From assembly GCF_001019715.1 (NCBI RefSeq), contig NZ_BBXJ01000001.1:868001-932000 (forward strand): a DNA stretch of 64,000 nt, written 5' to 3'. How positions within the stretch are numbered: the first letter of the stretch is position 1; the number at the start of each line of letters is the position of its first letter. Positions 32,964 through 42,919 of this stretch are shown here, piece after piece. This DNA is from Rodentibacter caecimuris. Its GTDB lineage: Bacteria; Pseudomonadota; Gammaproteobacteria; Enterobacterales; Pasteurellaceae. The notes under the pieces are model-generated. The model saw nothing but the letters and a program-made list of their open reading frames with translations. It was not told where the DNA came from and did not search any database. The translations under genes were made by a program, and so were the position numbers.

Positions 32964-33446
32964 TTATTTTACTACGCTAAACGGTAAGTCTTTATAAACT
33001 TTCCCCATAATTTGTATTTGAAACTTATAGTTACCAAGTGGATCAGACTCGTCAAAATACCAACATTTTACTAAACGTTTACCGCTATCCAACGTCCCTA
33101 ATCTACCACGAATAACATTCACTTTGCCGTCTTTTGAAGTTGATACTTGAGAACCCCTTGCCTCAATCACTTGTTTTTCCGGTGCTTTTAGAGTTTCTAT
33201 CGTGCTAACCATTTCAGGAAATTGACCCTCAGCAACCCAACACAGCCAAAGGTTGGGTTGACTACGCGATAATACGGTCGTTTTTAGATCGGTAAAAGGC
33301 TTTGTTGAAGCGTCAAACACAGAAAGATAAATTTCCGGTGAAACCATTTTTTTCTCTTTTTGATTATCAGACGTTTTAGCCTCCACCACATTTATCGCAC
33401 CAAATAGCAGAGCTACAGTAGAAATTAAACCGAGTGTTTTATTCAT
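32964..33446 (-). CDS. Secreted protein of unknown function
   Basis: 160 residues. The N-terminal signal peptide MNKTLGLISTVALLFGAINV, with VEA as the likely cleavage site, predicts a periplasmic protein of about 137 residues. The mature part has two cysteines (in NLWLCWVAEGQ and RLVKCWYFDES), each next to Trp, which could form a disulfide, and a C-terminal beta-rich segment (GNYKFQIQIMGKVYKDLPFS) reminiscent of an Ig-like or adhesin-type strand pattern. I do not recognise the family. It stands alone between slyX and ftsP, with a separate promoter likely in 33447-33480. Confidence 0.7.
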   Translation of the reverse strand: MNKTLGLISTVALLFGAINVVEAKTSDNQKEKKMVSPEIYLSVFDASTKPFTDLKTTVLSRSQPNLWLCWVAEGQFPEMVSTIETLKAPEKQVIEARGSQVSTSKDGKVNVIRGRLGTLDSGKRLVKCWYFDESDPLGNYKFQIQIMGKVYKDLPFSVVK

Positions 33447-33483
33447 CTCTTTTCCTTCAATTAAAAATAAACTAAAAATTATT

Positions 33484-33541
33484 CACAAACTCGCTGACTC
33501 GTTTGTTCCCCCCTATCGGGGCAGCAGTTGGCAAAGCCAAC
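33484..33541 (-). repeat. Cluster of three adjacent hairpins after ftsP
   Basis: ACAAAC/GTTTGT (about 33486-33508), CCCC/GGGG (33510-33521) and GTTGGC/GCCAAC (33527-33541) lie end to end. On the minus strand the last is followed by GAATAATTTTT, so the array may terminate the plsC-ftsP transcript. Confidence 0.45.
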
Positions 33542-33573
33542 GTTCAAAAAATGTTGTTTTTTATAACCGCACT

Positions 33574-34983
33574 TTATTGCACAACCATCATACCAATGCA
33601 GCCGATATCGGCAAGCATAAGATTTGATGCGCCAAAAATAAACGGATAGTTATTAGAGGAAAACTGATCAAAGCGTACCAAAATTTGTGTTTTACCTCTT
33701 ACCCACACCGTATCTTTCCAAGCTAATTCATTGTCTTTCGATACACCGTTTGCATCGCGCTCTACAATGAATTTTGCTCCTTGGAGGGTAAATCCAACCG
33801 GTAAAGAACTAGTCAGAATCCACCGTTCAATCGAACCTTGTTTTGCCACCACGTCCACACGACGCGGATCAAAACGTTTTTGGTTAATTAAACCGCTTGT
33901 GACATCCAAAACAAATGTTCGTTCCCGTTCAATTTTCGTATTTAACACAGATACGGCATCGGTTTCAAATTTCACATCCATTTTCTGCGCAAAAGCGGAA
34001 AAATCACCTTGGGGCCGTAGTTCTAACACAGTATTCTCTACTAATTCGCCATCAGAGGAAAAAACCTGTTTTACCTTGTCAAAAATACCCCGTTTATGCC
34101 CTGAAATGAGCGAAACATTTCCTCCCTCACTTAAATTAATTAAGATCTCTGTCCGCTCACCCGGAGCCAAAATAAAAGATTTCACCACGTTACCTTGCGG
34201 AAGAAAACCTAAATCTTTTGCAATCACCGTGATATCTTGGTCATTATCCAAACGCAGATCATAAGCCCGAGCTAAAGAAGCATTGAGCAAACGCAATCTC
34301 ACCCAACCACGCGGCACGTCTAAATAAGGGGCTTCCACCCCATTGACTAATAAACGGTTCCCCACAAAGTGCGGTTGATTTTGTCTGAATAGTTGTAACC
34401 CTTCACTATTAAATTCCATATCCTGTAAAATCAATGGAATATCATCCACGCCGTATTTACGTGGAAGTGCTGATTTAACGCTTTGTTCATCTTCAATCAA
34501 CCACATTCCCACCAAGCCACGATAGGTTTGATACGCAGAGTTAGCCAATGTCGCAGAACGATACCAACAAGTCGCTGCCGGTTGCTCAATCGGCACAATC
34601 GGAGCCCAAGATTCACCTTTTTTAAGTACACGGGCCGCCCCGCCAAACAACTCACCGGAAGCCTGTAAACCTTGGATAGAAAGAGAAACATGTTGAGGTA
34701 AATTATTGTGATAATTAAGTTTTGCAAAACTGCCCGACTTAATTTTGATTGTCGGCCCTAAATAATTGCCATTAAAGCCCCATACGCTAACTTGATGTTT
34801 GCCGTCTAACTGATATCCCGTTTCTTCCATCGTCAAAATAATCGGGCGACCGCGACGAACCTCAATCAACGGCGGCACCGTCAATTTTGCACGGCTTGCC
34901 GCCATTAAAGGAGCGGGTACGCAGGCAAGTGCGGTTGAAATTGCCGTGCTTTTTAAAAAACGACGGCGTGAAAGTTTAGGCAT
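33574..34983 (-). CDS. ftsP: Cell division protein FtsP (SufI), Tat-exported multicopper-oxidase fold
   Basis: 469 residues. The Tat signal is clear: [20 protein letters not shown] with twin arginines, then a cleavage site after MAA. The mature protein has three cupredoxin domains but lacks the His-rich copper motifs of true multicopper oxidases, as in E. coli FtsP (for example [20 protein letters not shown] and [20 protein letters not shown]). In E. coli it protects the divisome under stress. It overlaps the end of plsC by eight bases, the same plsC-sufI order as in E. coli. An uptake sequence lies within the signal-peptide codons. Confidence 0.93.
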   Translation of the reverse strand: MPKLSRRRFLKSTAISTALACVPAPLMAASRAKLTVPPLIEVRRGRPIILTMEETGYQLDGKHQVSVWGFNGNYLGPTIKIKSGSFAKLNYHNNLPQHVSLSIQGLQASGELFGGAARVLKKGESWAPIVPIEQPAATCWYRSATLANSAYQTYRGLVGMWLIEDEQSVKSALPRKYGVDDIPLILQDMEFNSEGLQLFRQNQPHFVGNRLLVNGVEAPYLDVPRGWVRLRLLNASLARAYDLRLDNDQDITVIAKDLGFLPQGNVVKSFILAPGERTEILINLSEGGNVSLISGHKRGIFDKVKQVFSSDGELVENTVLELRPQGDFSAFAQKMDVKFETDAVSVLNTKIERERTFVLDVTSGLINQKRFDPRRVDVVAKQGSIERWILTSSLPVGFTLQGAKFIVERDANGVSKDNELAWKDTVWVRGKTQILVRFDQFSSNNYPFIFGASNLMLADIGCIGMMVVQ

Positions 34984-35716
34984 TCATACTTTCCTTTTCG
35001 ATTTGTGCGATTTCAGCATCTAATTCGGCAATGCGTTTTTCCATCACATCATGACAATATGCCGCTAAATCCCGAACCGTTTCTTTGCTATAATTGCGAG
35101 TATCAATAGGCTCCATCATTTCACAAATCACGTTGCCGTTATCCCAACGATTTAAATCAATTTTGTTATGTGTCGTGGAACAAACCACCGGAATAATCGG
35201 CACTCCCGCCGCTACCGCCGCATAAAACGCACCGGTTTTAAACGGTAACAAACCGCGTCCGCGACTACGTGTACCTTCCGGAAACATCCAAATAGAAAGG
35301 TTATCCTTATTAATCCGTTCTGCCAGCCGGGTCATTGTGCTATGGGCTCTCGAGCGATTTTCTCTATCAAGAAAAATATTGCCCGTCACCCAATACAAAA
35401 TGCCAAAAAACGGTATCCAAATCAGGCTTTTTTTTCCGACACTCACGGTACGAGGCTGCACCATATAAGAAATCGTCACCATATCGTAATTATTTTGGTG
35501 ATTACCAATATAAATCGCCCGTCCAAGGTTTTGTTTATTTTTCGGGAAACGGTGTTCCACCTGTAAACCGAAAAGCGGATACAAACGCCCGAACCAACGC
35601 GCCATCACACCCACATTACTTGGGTTTTTAAAGCGAATAAATGAATAAATTGTGCCAAGCACACAAATTAAAATACAACAAACCACCACAATGAGGATTC
35701 GAGCCAGTTTTAACAT
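34976..35716 (-). CDS. plsC: 1-acyl-sn-glycerol-3-phosphate acyltransferase
   Basis: 246 residues from ATG 35716 ([20 protein letters not shown]); an upstream in-frame ATG (35743) would add nine residues and is less likely. An N-terminal membrane anchor is followed by the acyltransferase motifs NHQNNYD (catalytic HX4D, about 72-78), [20 protein letters not shown] and [12 protein letters not shown]. It makes phosphatidic acid from lysophosphatidic acid at the inner membrane. Confidence 0.96.
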   Translation of the reverse strand: MLKLARILIVVVCCILICVLGTIYSFIRFKNPSNVGVMARWFGRLYPLFGLQVEHRFPKNKQNLGRAIYIGNHQNNYDMVTISYMVQPRTVSVGKKSLIWIPFFGILYWVTGNIFLDRENRSRAHSTMTRLAERINKDNLSIWMFPEGTRSRGRGLLPFKTGAFYAAVAAGVPIIPVVCSTTHNKIDLNRWDNGNVICEMMEPIDTRNYSKETVRDLAAYCHDVMEKRIAELDAEIAQIEKESMNA

Positions 35717-35802
35717 ATCAATACCTATGAGAAAATTTCGCAAAAGTATAGCAAATTAGAAGGGATTTTGTGCTAATCTAGACAAAAATTTACGGAAATT
35801 TT

Positions 35803-36513
35803 ATGAAAAAGACTTATTTCATTTCAGATCTTCACCTGAGCGAAATCCAGCCCAAATTGACCGCACTTTTCTTAGACTTTATGCACAATGTTGCCCCAAC
35901 TGCCGAGGCAGTTTATATTCTCGGTGACTTATTTGATTTTTGGATTGGTGATGACGAACAATCGCCATTAATCGCTCAAGTAAAAAGAGCCATTAAAAAT
36001 ATCACGGAAAAAGGCATTGCCTGCTATTTTATCCACGGCAATCGGGATTTTCTTATCGGTCAGCGTTTTGCCAAAGAAACCGGTATGGTCTTATTACCTG
36101 ATTATCAACTTATTGATCTTTACGGCACGCCGACACTGCTCTGCCACGGCGACACGCTTTGCATTGATGATGTGAAATACCAACAATTCCGCCAAAAAGT
36201 CCATCAAAAGTGGCGACAATGGCTGTTTCTCCATTTACCCTTAAAAGTGCGGTTAAAAATTGCGGAGAAAATTCGAGCAACAAGCCGCAAAGACAAAGCA
36301 CAAAAACCTGATGACATTATGGATGTTAATCAGTCTTTCACTTTAGCCAAAATGCAGCAATTCAATGCTCCACTCCTGATTCACGGGCATACCCACCGTG
36401 AAGCGGTTCATCAATATGATGGCAAAAAGCGCATTGTATTAGGTGATTGGCGAACTGATTACGCCTCAATTTTAGTATCGGAAGAGAATGGCGAAATTTA
36501 TTTCCTAAAATAA
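35803..36513 (+). CDS. lpxH: UDP-2,3-diacylglucosamine pyrophosphatase
   Basis: 236 residues. Calcineurin-like phosphoesterase with a dinuclear metal site: FISDLHLSE (9-11), [31 protein letters not shown] and [10 protein letters not shown] are all visible. It hydrolyses UDP-2,3-diacyl-GlcN to lipid X, an early lipid A step, as a peripheral membrane enzyme. Two uptake sequences lie within the gene. It is divergent from plsC and monocistronic. Confidence 0.96.
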   Translation: MKKTYFISDLHLSEIQPKLTALFLDFMHNVAPTAEAVYILGDLFDFWIGDDEQSPLIAQVKRAIKNITEKGIACYFIHGNRDFLIGQRFAKETGMVLLPDYQLIDLYGTPTLLCHGDTLCIDDVKYQQFRQKVHQKWRQWLFLHLPLKVRLKIAEKIRATSRKDKAQKPDDIMDVNQSFTLAKMQQFNAPLLIHGHTHREAVHQYDGKKRIVLGDWRTDYASILVSEENGEIYFLK

Positions 36514-36647
36514 CACCTCAAGTGTTGCAGATCATCTTTTCACACTTATAACTTTTTCATCTATCAAATAGCCTTTATTTCTTTCCAAAAGCCAAACTCC
36601 TCACGTACTATCAATCTGCAAGTGATTATTATGAGAGGAGTTTTTTT

Positions 36648-37193
36648 ATGTCGCAATTTTCCATTCACACTATTGAAAGCGCACCAGAAGAAGCAAAAGA
36701 TGCATTAACTGCGGTTAAAAATGCCAATGGATTTATTCCAAATTTAATTGGTGTATTAGCCAATGCTCCGACGGCTTTAGAAACCTACCGTACCGTGGGC
36801 GGGATAAACGGTAGAAACAGCCTTACCACAACAGAACGGGAAGTCGTACAAATTACGGCAGCAGTGGTGAACGGCTGTGGGTTCTGTGTTGCAGGCCACA
36901 CTAAAATTGCCTTAAAAGTATTAAAGTTAGAGGAAGAATTAGTGAATCAAATTCGTGCCACCGCACGTATTGAGCAAGATCAGAAATTAGATACACTGGC
37001 ACGCTTTACCCTTGCCGTCATACTACAAAAAGCCAAACTAACACCGGCACAACTGCAAACTTTCTTTGCTGCGGGATACACCCAACAAAATGCTATTGAT
37101 GTGATCTTAGGTGTCAGCTTGGCTACATTGTGTAATTACGTTAATAACATTGCCGACACGCCGCTTAATCCTGAACTTCAACCTTTTGCATAG
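36648..37193 (+). CDS. Carboxymuconolactone decarboxylase / AhpD-like protein
   Basis: 181 residues. The CMD fold carries a redox CXXC in VVNGCGFCVAGHTKIALKVL (Cys77 and Cys80) with the nearby histidine used in AhpD-type relays. The region LTTTEREVVQITAAVVNGCG is typical of peroxidase-related CMD proteins. It probably reduces peroxides with a thiol partner; neither partner nor substrate is visible nearby. A strong GAGAGGAG ribosome site precedes ATG 36648. It is followed by 190 bases and then the formate/nitrite-family channel gene. Confidence 0.85.
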   Translation: MSQFSIHTIESAPEEAKDALTAVKNANGFIPNLIGVLANAPTALETYRTVGGINGRNSLTTTEREVVQITAAVVNGCGFCVAGHTKIALKVLKLEEELVNQIRATARIEQDQKLDTLARFTLAVILQKAKLTPAQLQTFFAAGYTQQNAIDVILGVSLATLCNYVNNIADTPLNPELQPFA

Positions 37194-37270
37194 GGATTAA
37201 TGTCTTAACGACGGCAGTAGATCTCGTTACCGTCTGTTATTCATTTTCGTTATAACCAAATATGACGAGA

Positions 37271-37331
37271 TATAAAATAGGGACTGTGCACACTTTATTT
37301 TTTGCCTGCATTATCAAAACTACACAGTCCC
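37271..37331 (+). promoter_or_regulatory. -10 element and inverted-repeat leader before the FNT channel gene
   Basis: TATAAAAT at 37271-37278 is a good -10. Immediately after it GGGACTGTG (37280-37288) is complementary to CACAGTCCC (37323-37331) over 9 bp with a 34-base loop, so the transcript would begin in a hairpin. No convincing -35 element or known riboswitch is visible. Confidence 0.45.
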
Positions 37332-37386
37332 CATACTTTCACCTTTTCATTTTTCACCCCGTTACCCGTTAATAAAAGGAATCACT

Positions 37387-38181
37387 ATGACACAACGAGA
37401 CCTTTATCCCCATGAAATTCTACAAGATGTCATTGACAAGAGTTATGCCAAATCACAAGGTCATCTAAAAACCTTAACCATATTAAGCTTTTTAGGCGGC
37501 GGTTATGTGGGTTTCGGTTATATGGCTTATCTGAAAGTTATCAGCGGTATCCCATCCGAATGGGGCGGACTTGCCACCCTGTTAGGAGCGGCGGTATTCC
37601 CGATTTGCTTAATTTGTATTCTCATCGGTGGCGGTGAGCTTGCGACGGGAAATATGATGATGATGGCATTAGGTCGTTTAAGTAAGCGGGTAAGCCTTAA
37701 AAAACTCACACGAAACTGGATTATCGTTAGCCTTGGAAATCTTGCCGGCGCACTCTTTATGGCATTTTTCTTAGGTCATTACGTGGGATTAACCGAAGGG
37801 GCTGCTGCCTCTAAAACAATAGCCATTGCCGAAGCGAAAGTGCAAATGGATTTTTCACGGGCATTTATTTCTGCCATTGCCTGTAACTGGATGGTTTGTA
37901 TGGGTATTTGGTTTTATTTTGGTGCAAAACAAACATCGGGTCGAATTCTTGCTATGTGGTTTCCTGTGATGATCTTCGTCCTTATCGGCTTACAACATTT
38001 CGTCGCCAATATGTTTATTATTCCGGCGGGAATCTTTGCCGGCGCAAAGGTAACATGGGGTGAATTCTTCTTAAATATGATTCCGGTTTTTCTCGGCAAT
38101 GTTACCGGTGGCGCGGCGTTTGTGGGAGCTTCTTATCTATACGCTTACCGTCATTTATTGAAAGAAGACTATCAGATCTAG
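37387..38181 (+). CDS. Formate/nitrite transporter family channel
   Basis: 264 residues with six membrane segments. FNT features: N-terminal MTQRDLYPHEILQDVIDKSY, ELATGNMMMMALGRLSKRVS (the cytoplasmic-gate region after TM2) and SAIACNWMVCMGIWFYFGAK, with GLQHFVANMFIIPAGIFAG carrying the central histidine. The FocA/NirC/YfdC family moves formate, nitrite, lactate or hydrosulfide; the substrate is not clear from sequence, and no formate-lyase or nitrite-reductase gene adjoins it. AAGGAATC precedes ATG 37387. Confidence 0.88.
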   Translation: MTQRDLYPHEILQDVIDKSYAKSQGHLKTLTILSFLGGGYVGFGYMAYLKVISGIPSEWGGLATLLGAAVFPICLICILIGGGELATGNMMMMALGRLSKRVSLKKLTRNWIIVSLGNLAGALFMAFFLGHYVGLTEGAAASKTIAIAEAKVQMDFSRAFISAIACNWMVCMGIWFYFGAKQTSGRILAMWFPVMIFVLIGLQHFVANMFIIPAGIFAGAKVTWGEFFLNMIPVFLGNVTGGAAFVGASYLYAYRHLLKEDYQI

Positions 38182-38188
38182 ATGTCAT

Positions 38189-38218
38189 AAAGTGCGGTTA
38201 AAATCAACCGCACTTTTC
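38189..38218. terminator. Bidirectional terminator from inverted uptake sequences
   Basis: AAAGTGCGGTT (38189-38199) and AACCGCACTTT (38206-38216) lie between convergent genes. Confidence 0.85.
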
Positions 38219-38228
38219 ATTTCATCGA

Positions 38229-38768
38229 TTAGAAACTCGATCCCGGTTGGGTTAAAAATTCGATTTCTTCTGCGCTACTTTCCCGCCCTAATACGGCATT
38301 ACGATGCGGATAACGACCGAAACGATCAATAATGACCTTATGTTTCAATTCAAAATCAACGCTTTCCTCAGGGCCAAATTGTTCAAATAAAGGCAGTGCT
38401 TGTGCATGAATCACTTTGCTTTCGCTATGCATTAAAGGCATTAGCATAAAATGGCGTTCACGCACGGTCATATTTTTAAATTCGGGTTGTTTAACCGCCT
38501 CTTGTGCCAATGCAATTGCCATATTGTCTTGAGCAAATGCTAAAGGACTACCACGATGTAAATTACGAGAAAACTGGTCTAACACAATAATTTCGGCTAA
38601 CCGCCCCTGCACCGTTTCACGCCAATGGCTTAATTCCGATTGAGCCGCTTGCCGCCATAAATCATAAAACCGCTCACTGATCTGACGATCAAATTCCTCA
38701 CTTTTAGCAAACCAAAACGGTTTTGTTTCCTCATTAAACCAAAAATCAAGTACCTGTTGATAAGCCAT
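38229..38768 (-). CDS. DUF924 family protein
   Basis: 179 residues, all-helical. Typical DUF924 blocks: QQVLDFWFNEETKPFWFAKS at the start, IIVLDQFSRNLHRGSPLAFA in the middle, RERHFMLMPLMHSES and then HKVIIDRFGRYPHRNAVLGR near the end. The fold is TPR-like; the function is unknown in bacteria. Monocistronic, with the AGGAGAGA ribosome site before ATG 38768. It is divergent from purL and separated from it by 157 bases. Confidence 0.88.
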   Translation of the reverse strand: MAYQQVLDFWFNEETKPFWFAKSEEFDRQISERFYDLWRQAAQSELSHWRETVQGRLAEIIVLDQFSRNLHRGSPLAFAQDNMAIALAQEAVKQPEFKNMTVRERHFMLMPLMHSESKVIHAQALPLFEQFGPEESVDFELKHKVIIDRFGRYPHRNAVLGRESSAEEIEFLTQPGSSF

Positions 38769-38843
38769 TTCTCTCTCCTGTTAATAATAAAACGAACGAT
38801 ATTTTACAAGAAAACCACTTGATAAAGAATGCTGTAAAACAAC

Positions 38844-38882
38844 ACGCAAACGTTTTCGTTTTCCTACCTTTTCCTTTATAAT
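38844..38882 (+). promoter_or_regulatory. PurR operator and -10 element of purL
   Basis: ACGCAAACGTTTTCGT at 38844-38859 matches the PurR consensus at every defined position. A perfect TATAAT lies at 38877-38882; the operator overlaps the -35 region, the usual arrangement for repression by PurR with hypoxanthine or guanine. Confidence 0.88.
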
Positions 38883-38925
38883 AGCGCGCAATTTTCATTT
38901 CTATTCAGACTCAAAGGGAATCCTT

Positions 38926-41900
38926 ATGTTTCAAATTTTCCGTGGCTCACCTGCCCTTTCCGAATTCCGCATCAATGGCTTAATGCAAAAATTCCAACAA
39001 AACGGGCTGGCAGTGCAATCCGTCTATGCCGAATATGTCCATTTTGTCGAACTCAATACGCCCCTTTCCAGCGAACAGGAAACGAAGCTAAAAGCCTTGC
39101 TCCACTACGGCCCGACATTGGCAGAACACGAAGCAAACGGTGAAACCTTTATTGTTATTCCACGTGTCGGTACCATTTCTTCTTGGTCGTCCAAAGCGAC
39201 AGATATTGCCCATAATTGTGGCTTGAAAGAAGTGGATCGGATTGAACGCGGTCTTGCCTATTACTTTGAATTTAACCAACCTTTAGATGAAAAAACACAA
39301 GAAAAATTAACCGCACTTTTGCACGACCGTATGATGGAAACAGTAATACGTGATGCCAAATATGCCGAAATTTTATTCCGCCACCAAGCGCCAAAGGCCT
39401 TCACCACAGTGGATATTTTAGGCGGGGGGCGCCAAGCCTTGGAAAACGCCAATATTGAATTGGGGCTCGCTTTAGCTGAAGATGAAATTGATTATTTGGT
39501 GGAAAATTTCACCGCACTCGGCCGCAACCCGAACGACATCGAACTTTATATGTTCGCCCAAGCAAATTCCGAACACTGCCGCCATAAAATCTTTAATGCG
39601 GACTGGGTAATTGATGGTGAAAAACAAGAAAAATCCTTGTTCAAAATGATCAAAAATACCTTCGAGAAAACTCCGGATTTCGTGCTTTCCGCTTATAAAG
39701 ACAATGCCGCAGTGATGGAAGGTTCAAAAGTTGGTCGCTTCTTTGCCGATCAAGACGGGCAATATCGTTACCACAATGAAGATACGCACATTTTAATGAA
39801 AGTGGAAACCCACAATCACCCAACTGCGATCTCACCTTTCCCCGGTGCAGCAACCGGTTCCGGCGGCGAAATTCGTGATGAAGGCGCAACCGGTCGTGGT
39901 GCAAAACCGAAGGCGGGCTTAACCGGTTTCTCCGTATCAAATTTGGTGATTCCAAACTTTGAGCAACCTTGGGAAAACCCGCTTTCTAAACCTAATCGCA
40001 TTGCCTCCGCCCTTGATATTATGATTGAAGGCCCGTTAGGCGGTGCGGCATTTAATAATGAATTTGGTCGCCCTGCATTACTCGGTTATTTCCGTACTTA
40101 TGAAGAAAAAGTAAACAGTTTTAATGGCGAGGAAATCCGTGGCTATCATAAGCCCATTATGCTGGCAGGCGGTATCGGCAATATTCGTGCAGAACACGTC
40201 CAAAAAGGTGAAATTCCTGTTGGGGCGAAACTGATTGTATTAGGCGGCCCGGCGATGAATATCGGCTTAGGCGGCGGTGCGGCGTCTTCCATGGACAGCG
40301 GTAAATCAAAAGAAGATTTGGATTTTGCTTCCGTTCAACGGGAAAATCCTGAAATGGAACGCCGTTGCCAAGAGGTTATCGACCGTTGCTGGCAACTCGG
40401 TGAAGATAACCCAATTTTATTTATCCATGATGTGGGGGCAGGCGGTTTATCTAATGCTATGCCTGAATTGGTACACGATGGCGAGCGCGGCGGTAAATTT
40501 GACTTACGTTCCATCCTTTGTGATGAAAAAGGAATGTCTCCGCTCGAAATTTGGTGTAACGAATCACAGGAACGCTATGTTTTAGCCATCGCACCGGAAA
40601 AATTGGATTTATTTACCGCACTGTGCGAACGCGAACGTGCACCGTTTGCGGTGATTGGTGAAGCCACAGAAGAAAAACATTTAACCTTGCACGACAGCCA
40701 TTTCAACAATGATCCGATTGATTTGCCAATGAATGTGCTGCTCGGTAAAACACCTAAAATGACCCGTAATGTACAATCAAGTGCGGTCAAAAATCCACCT
40801 GTTTCACAAGACAATATTGTGCTGAAAGAAGCACTCCACCGTGTATTACGTTTACCGGTGGTGGCAGAAAAAACCTTCCTCATTACCATTGGCGACCGCT
40901 CTGTCACCGGTATGGTGGCACGGGATCAAATGGTCGGGCCATGGCAAATTCCGGTTTCCGATGTGGCGGTCACCACCGCAAGTCTTGATAGCTATAATGG
41001 TGAAGCCATGTCAATGGGCGAACGTGCACCAGTGGCATTACTTGATTTTGGTGCCTCTGCTCGTTTGGCCGTAGCGGAATCCATCACTAATATCGCCGCG
41101 ACCAATATTGGCGAGATTAAACGCATTAAACTTTCCGCAAACTGGATGTCGGCTGCCGGTCACGGTGGCGAAGATGCGGGACTTTATGAAGCCGTGAAAG
41201 CGGTGGGGGAAGAACTTTGCCCTGCGCTTGGTATCACCATTCCTGTGGGTAAAGATTCCATGTCAATGAAAACCACTTGGGAAGAGAATGGCGAGAAAAA
41301 AGCCGTCACCGCTCCACTTTCTTTAGTGATCAGTGCCTTTGCCCGCGTGGAGGATGTTCGCAAAACCGTCACACCGCAACTTCGTACCGATAAAGGTGCG
41401 TCCCGACTGTTGCTAATTGATTTGGGTGAAGGTAAAAATCGTCTTGGTGCGACCGCACTTGCCCAGGTTTACAAACAACTGGGCGATAAACCGGCAGATG
41501 TAGAAAATGCGGGTGCATTGAAACACTTCTTTGAAGCAATGCAAACCCTTGTGGCTGAACGTAAATTATTAGCTTACCACGACCGTTCCGACGGTGGATT
41601 AATCGTCACCTTGGCGGAAATGGCATTTGCCGGAAACTGTGGTATCGAGGTGGATATTTCCGCCTTAGGCGATAATGATCTCGCCGTGTTATTTAACGAA
41701 GAACTGGGAGCAGTCATTCAAGTAGCGGAAAGCGAATTAACCGCTGTACGTGAAATCTTGAATGCGCATAATTTATTACCGCTTACCCACGAACTCGGTG
41801 CAGTCACAACGGAAAATCACATTGAAATCGCTCGCGGCAATAAAAAATTACTCAGTGAAAAACGTTCTGAATTGCGTGGAATCTGGGCGGAATTAACCCA

Positions 41901-42819
41901 TCAAATGCAACGTTTACGGGATAATCCGGAATGTGCCGATCAAGAATTTGAGGCGAAAAAAGATCCGAACAACAATGGATTATCTGCTTTCTTAACCTAT
42001 GATCCGAATGAAGATATTGCCACGCCTTATATTGCGAAAGGGGCAAAACCGAAAGTTGCCGTGTTGCGCGAACAAGGCGTAAACAGCCATGTGGAAATGG
42101 CGGCGGCATTTGACCGTGCCGGATTTGCTGCGGTTGATGTGCATATGAGTGATTTAATGGCGGGTCGTTACCATTTAAATGATTTTAATGCGATGGTCGC
42201 GTGCGGCGGTTTCTCTTACGGTGACGTTCTCGGTGCCGGCGGTGGTTGGGCAAAATCTATTTTGTTTAACCCACAATTACGTGAACAATTTAGTCAATTC
42301 TTCGCCAATGAAAACACCCTTTCTTTAGGGGTGTGTAACGGTTGTCAGTTTATCTCCAATCTTGCGGAAATCATTCCGGGTGCGGAAAACTGGCCTCGCT
42401 TTGTGCGAAATAAATCGGAACGTTTCGAAGCCCGGGTCGGTTTAGTGAAAATCAATGACACACATTCCTTATGGTTCCAAGGTATGGCGGGTTCACATAT
42501 GCCAATCGCCGTATCCCATGGTGAGGGACGTGTTGAATTCAAAACAGCGGAAAATTTAACCGCACTTCAAGCACAAAATTTAATTATTGCGCAATATATT
42601 GATAGCCACCTAAATGTAACGGAAAGCTATCCGGCAAACCCTAACGGTTCTGTATTAGGTATCACGGCGATTTCTAATGCGGATGGCCGAATCGCAGCAA
42701 TGATGCCGCACCCTGAACGGGTATTCCGCGCCGTGAGCAACTCTTGGTATCCGGAAGATTGGAGCGAGGATGGCGCTTGGATGCGATTGTTTAGAAATGC
42801 ACGGGTGCAGTTTAAATAA
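38926..42819 (+). CDS. purL: Phosphoribosylformylglycinamidine synthase
   Basis: 1297 residues, the large single-chain form. Order: N-terminal PurS-like domain; linker; two AIRS-type synthetase halves ([40 protein letters not shown]); C-terminal class I glutamine amidotransferase with the cysteine in [20 protein letters not shown] and the His-Glu pair in [10 protein letters not shown]. It converts FGAR + ATP + glutamine to FGAM, the fourth step of purine synthesis. Controlled by the PurR operator upstream. Several uptake sequences are internal. Confidence 0.98.
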   Translation: MFQIFRGSPALSEFRINGLMQKFQQNGLAVQSVYAEYVHFVELNTPLSSEQETKLKALLHYGPTLAEHEANGETFIVIPRVGTISSWSSKATDIAHNCGLKEVDRIERGLAYYFEFNQPLDEKTQEKLTALLHDRMMETVIRDAKYAEILFRHQAPKAFTTVDILGGGRQALENANIELGLALAEDEIDYLVENFTALGRNPNDIELYMFAQANSEHCRHKIFNADWVIDGEKQEKSLFKMIKNTFEKTPDFVLSAYKDNAAVMEGSKVGRFFADQDGQYRYHNEDTHILMKVETHNHPTAISPFPGAATGSGGEIRDEGATGRGAKPKAGLTGFSVSNLVIPNFEQPWENPLSKPNRIASALDIMIEGPLGGAAFNNEFGRPALLGYFRTYEEKVNSFNGEEIRGYHKPIMLAGGIGNIRAEHVQKGEIPVGAKLIVLGGPAMNIGLGGGAASSMDSGKSKEDLDFASVQRENPEMERRCQEVIDRCWQLGEDNPILFIHDVGAGGLSNAMPELVHDGERGGKFDLRSILCDEKGMSPLEIWCNESQERYVLAIAPEKLDLFTALCERERAPFAVIGEATEEKHLTLHDSHFNNDPIDLPMNVLLGKTPKMTRNVQSSAVKNPPVSQDNIVLKEALHRVLRLPVVAEKTFLITIGDRSVTGMVARDQMVGPWQIPVSDVAVTTASLDSYNGEAMSMGERAPVALLDFGASARLAVAESITNIAATNIGEIKRIKLSANWMSAAGHGGEDAGLYEAVKAVGEELCPALGITIPVGKDSMSMKTTWEENGEKKAVTAPLSLVISAFARVEDVRKTVTPQLRTDKGASRLLLIDLGEGKNRLGATALAQVYKQLGDKPADVENAGALKHFFEAMQTLVAERKLLAYHDRSDGGLIVTLAEMAFAGNCGIEVDISALGDNDLAVLFNEELGAVIQVAESELTAVREILNAHNLLPLTHELGAVTTENHIEIARGNKKLLSEKRSELRGIWAELTHQMQRLRDNPECADQEFEAKKDPNNNGLSAFLTYDPNEDIATPYIAKGAKPKVAVLREQGVNSHVEMAAAFDRAGFAAVDVHMSDLMAGRYHLNDFNAMVACGGFSYGDVLGAGGGWAKSILFNPQLREQFSQFFANENTLSLGVCNGCQFISNLAEIIPGAENWPRFVRNKSERFEARVGLVKINDTHSLWFQGMAGSHMPIAVSHGEGRVEFKTAENLTALQAQNLIIAQYIDSHLNVTESYPANPNGSVLGITAISNADGRIAAMMPHPERVFRAVSNSWYPEDWSEDGAWMRLFRNARVQFK

Positions 42820-42831
42820 TCAGGAACGGTT

Positions 42832-42910
42832 GGGCTTTAAATATATCGATGTAATTTATACTTAAAGCCCGATATCATCTGAATATACGACCGCAAATGC
42901 GGTCGTTTTT
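42832..42910. terminator. Two hairpins between convergent purL and mutS
   Basis: GGGCTTTAA (42832-42840)/TTAAAGCCC (42862-42870) and ACGACCGCA (42887-42895)/TGCGGTCGT (42898-42906) with T and A runs outside. The second serves both directions. Confidence 0.75.
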
Positions 42911-42919
42911 CTTTGTGTT

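Noticed and set aside
33574-34983. FtsP as a true copper oxidase
   Set aside because: The His-rich copper-binding clusters of laccases are not seen, and the locus matches plsC-sufI.
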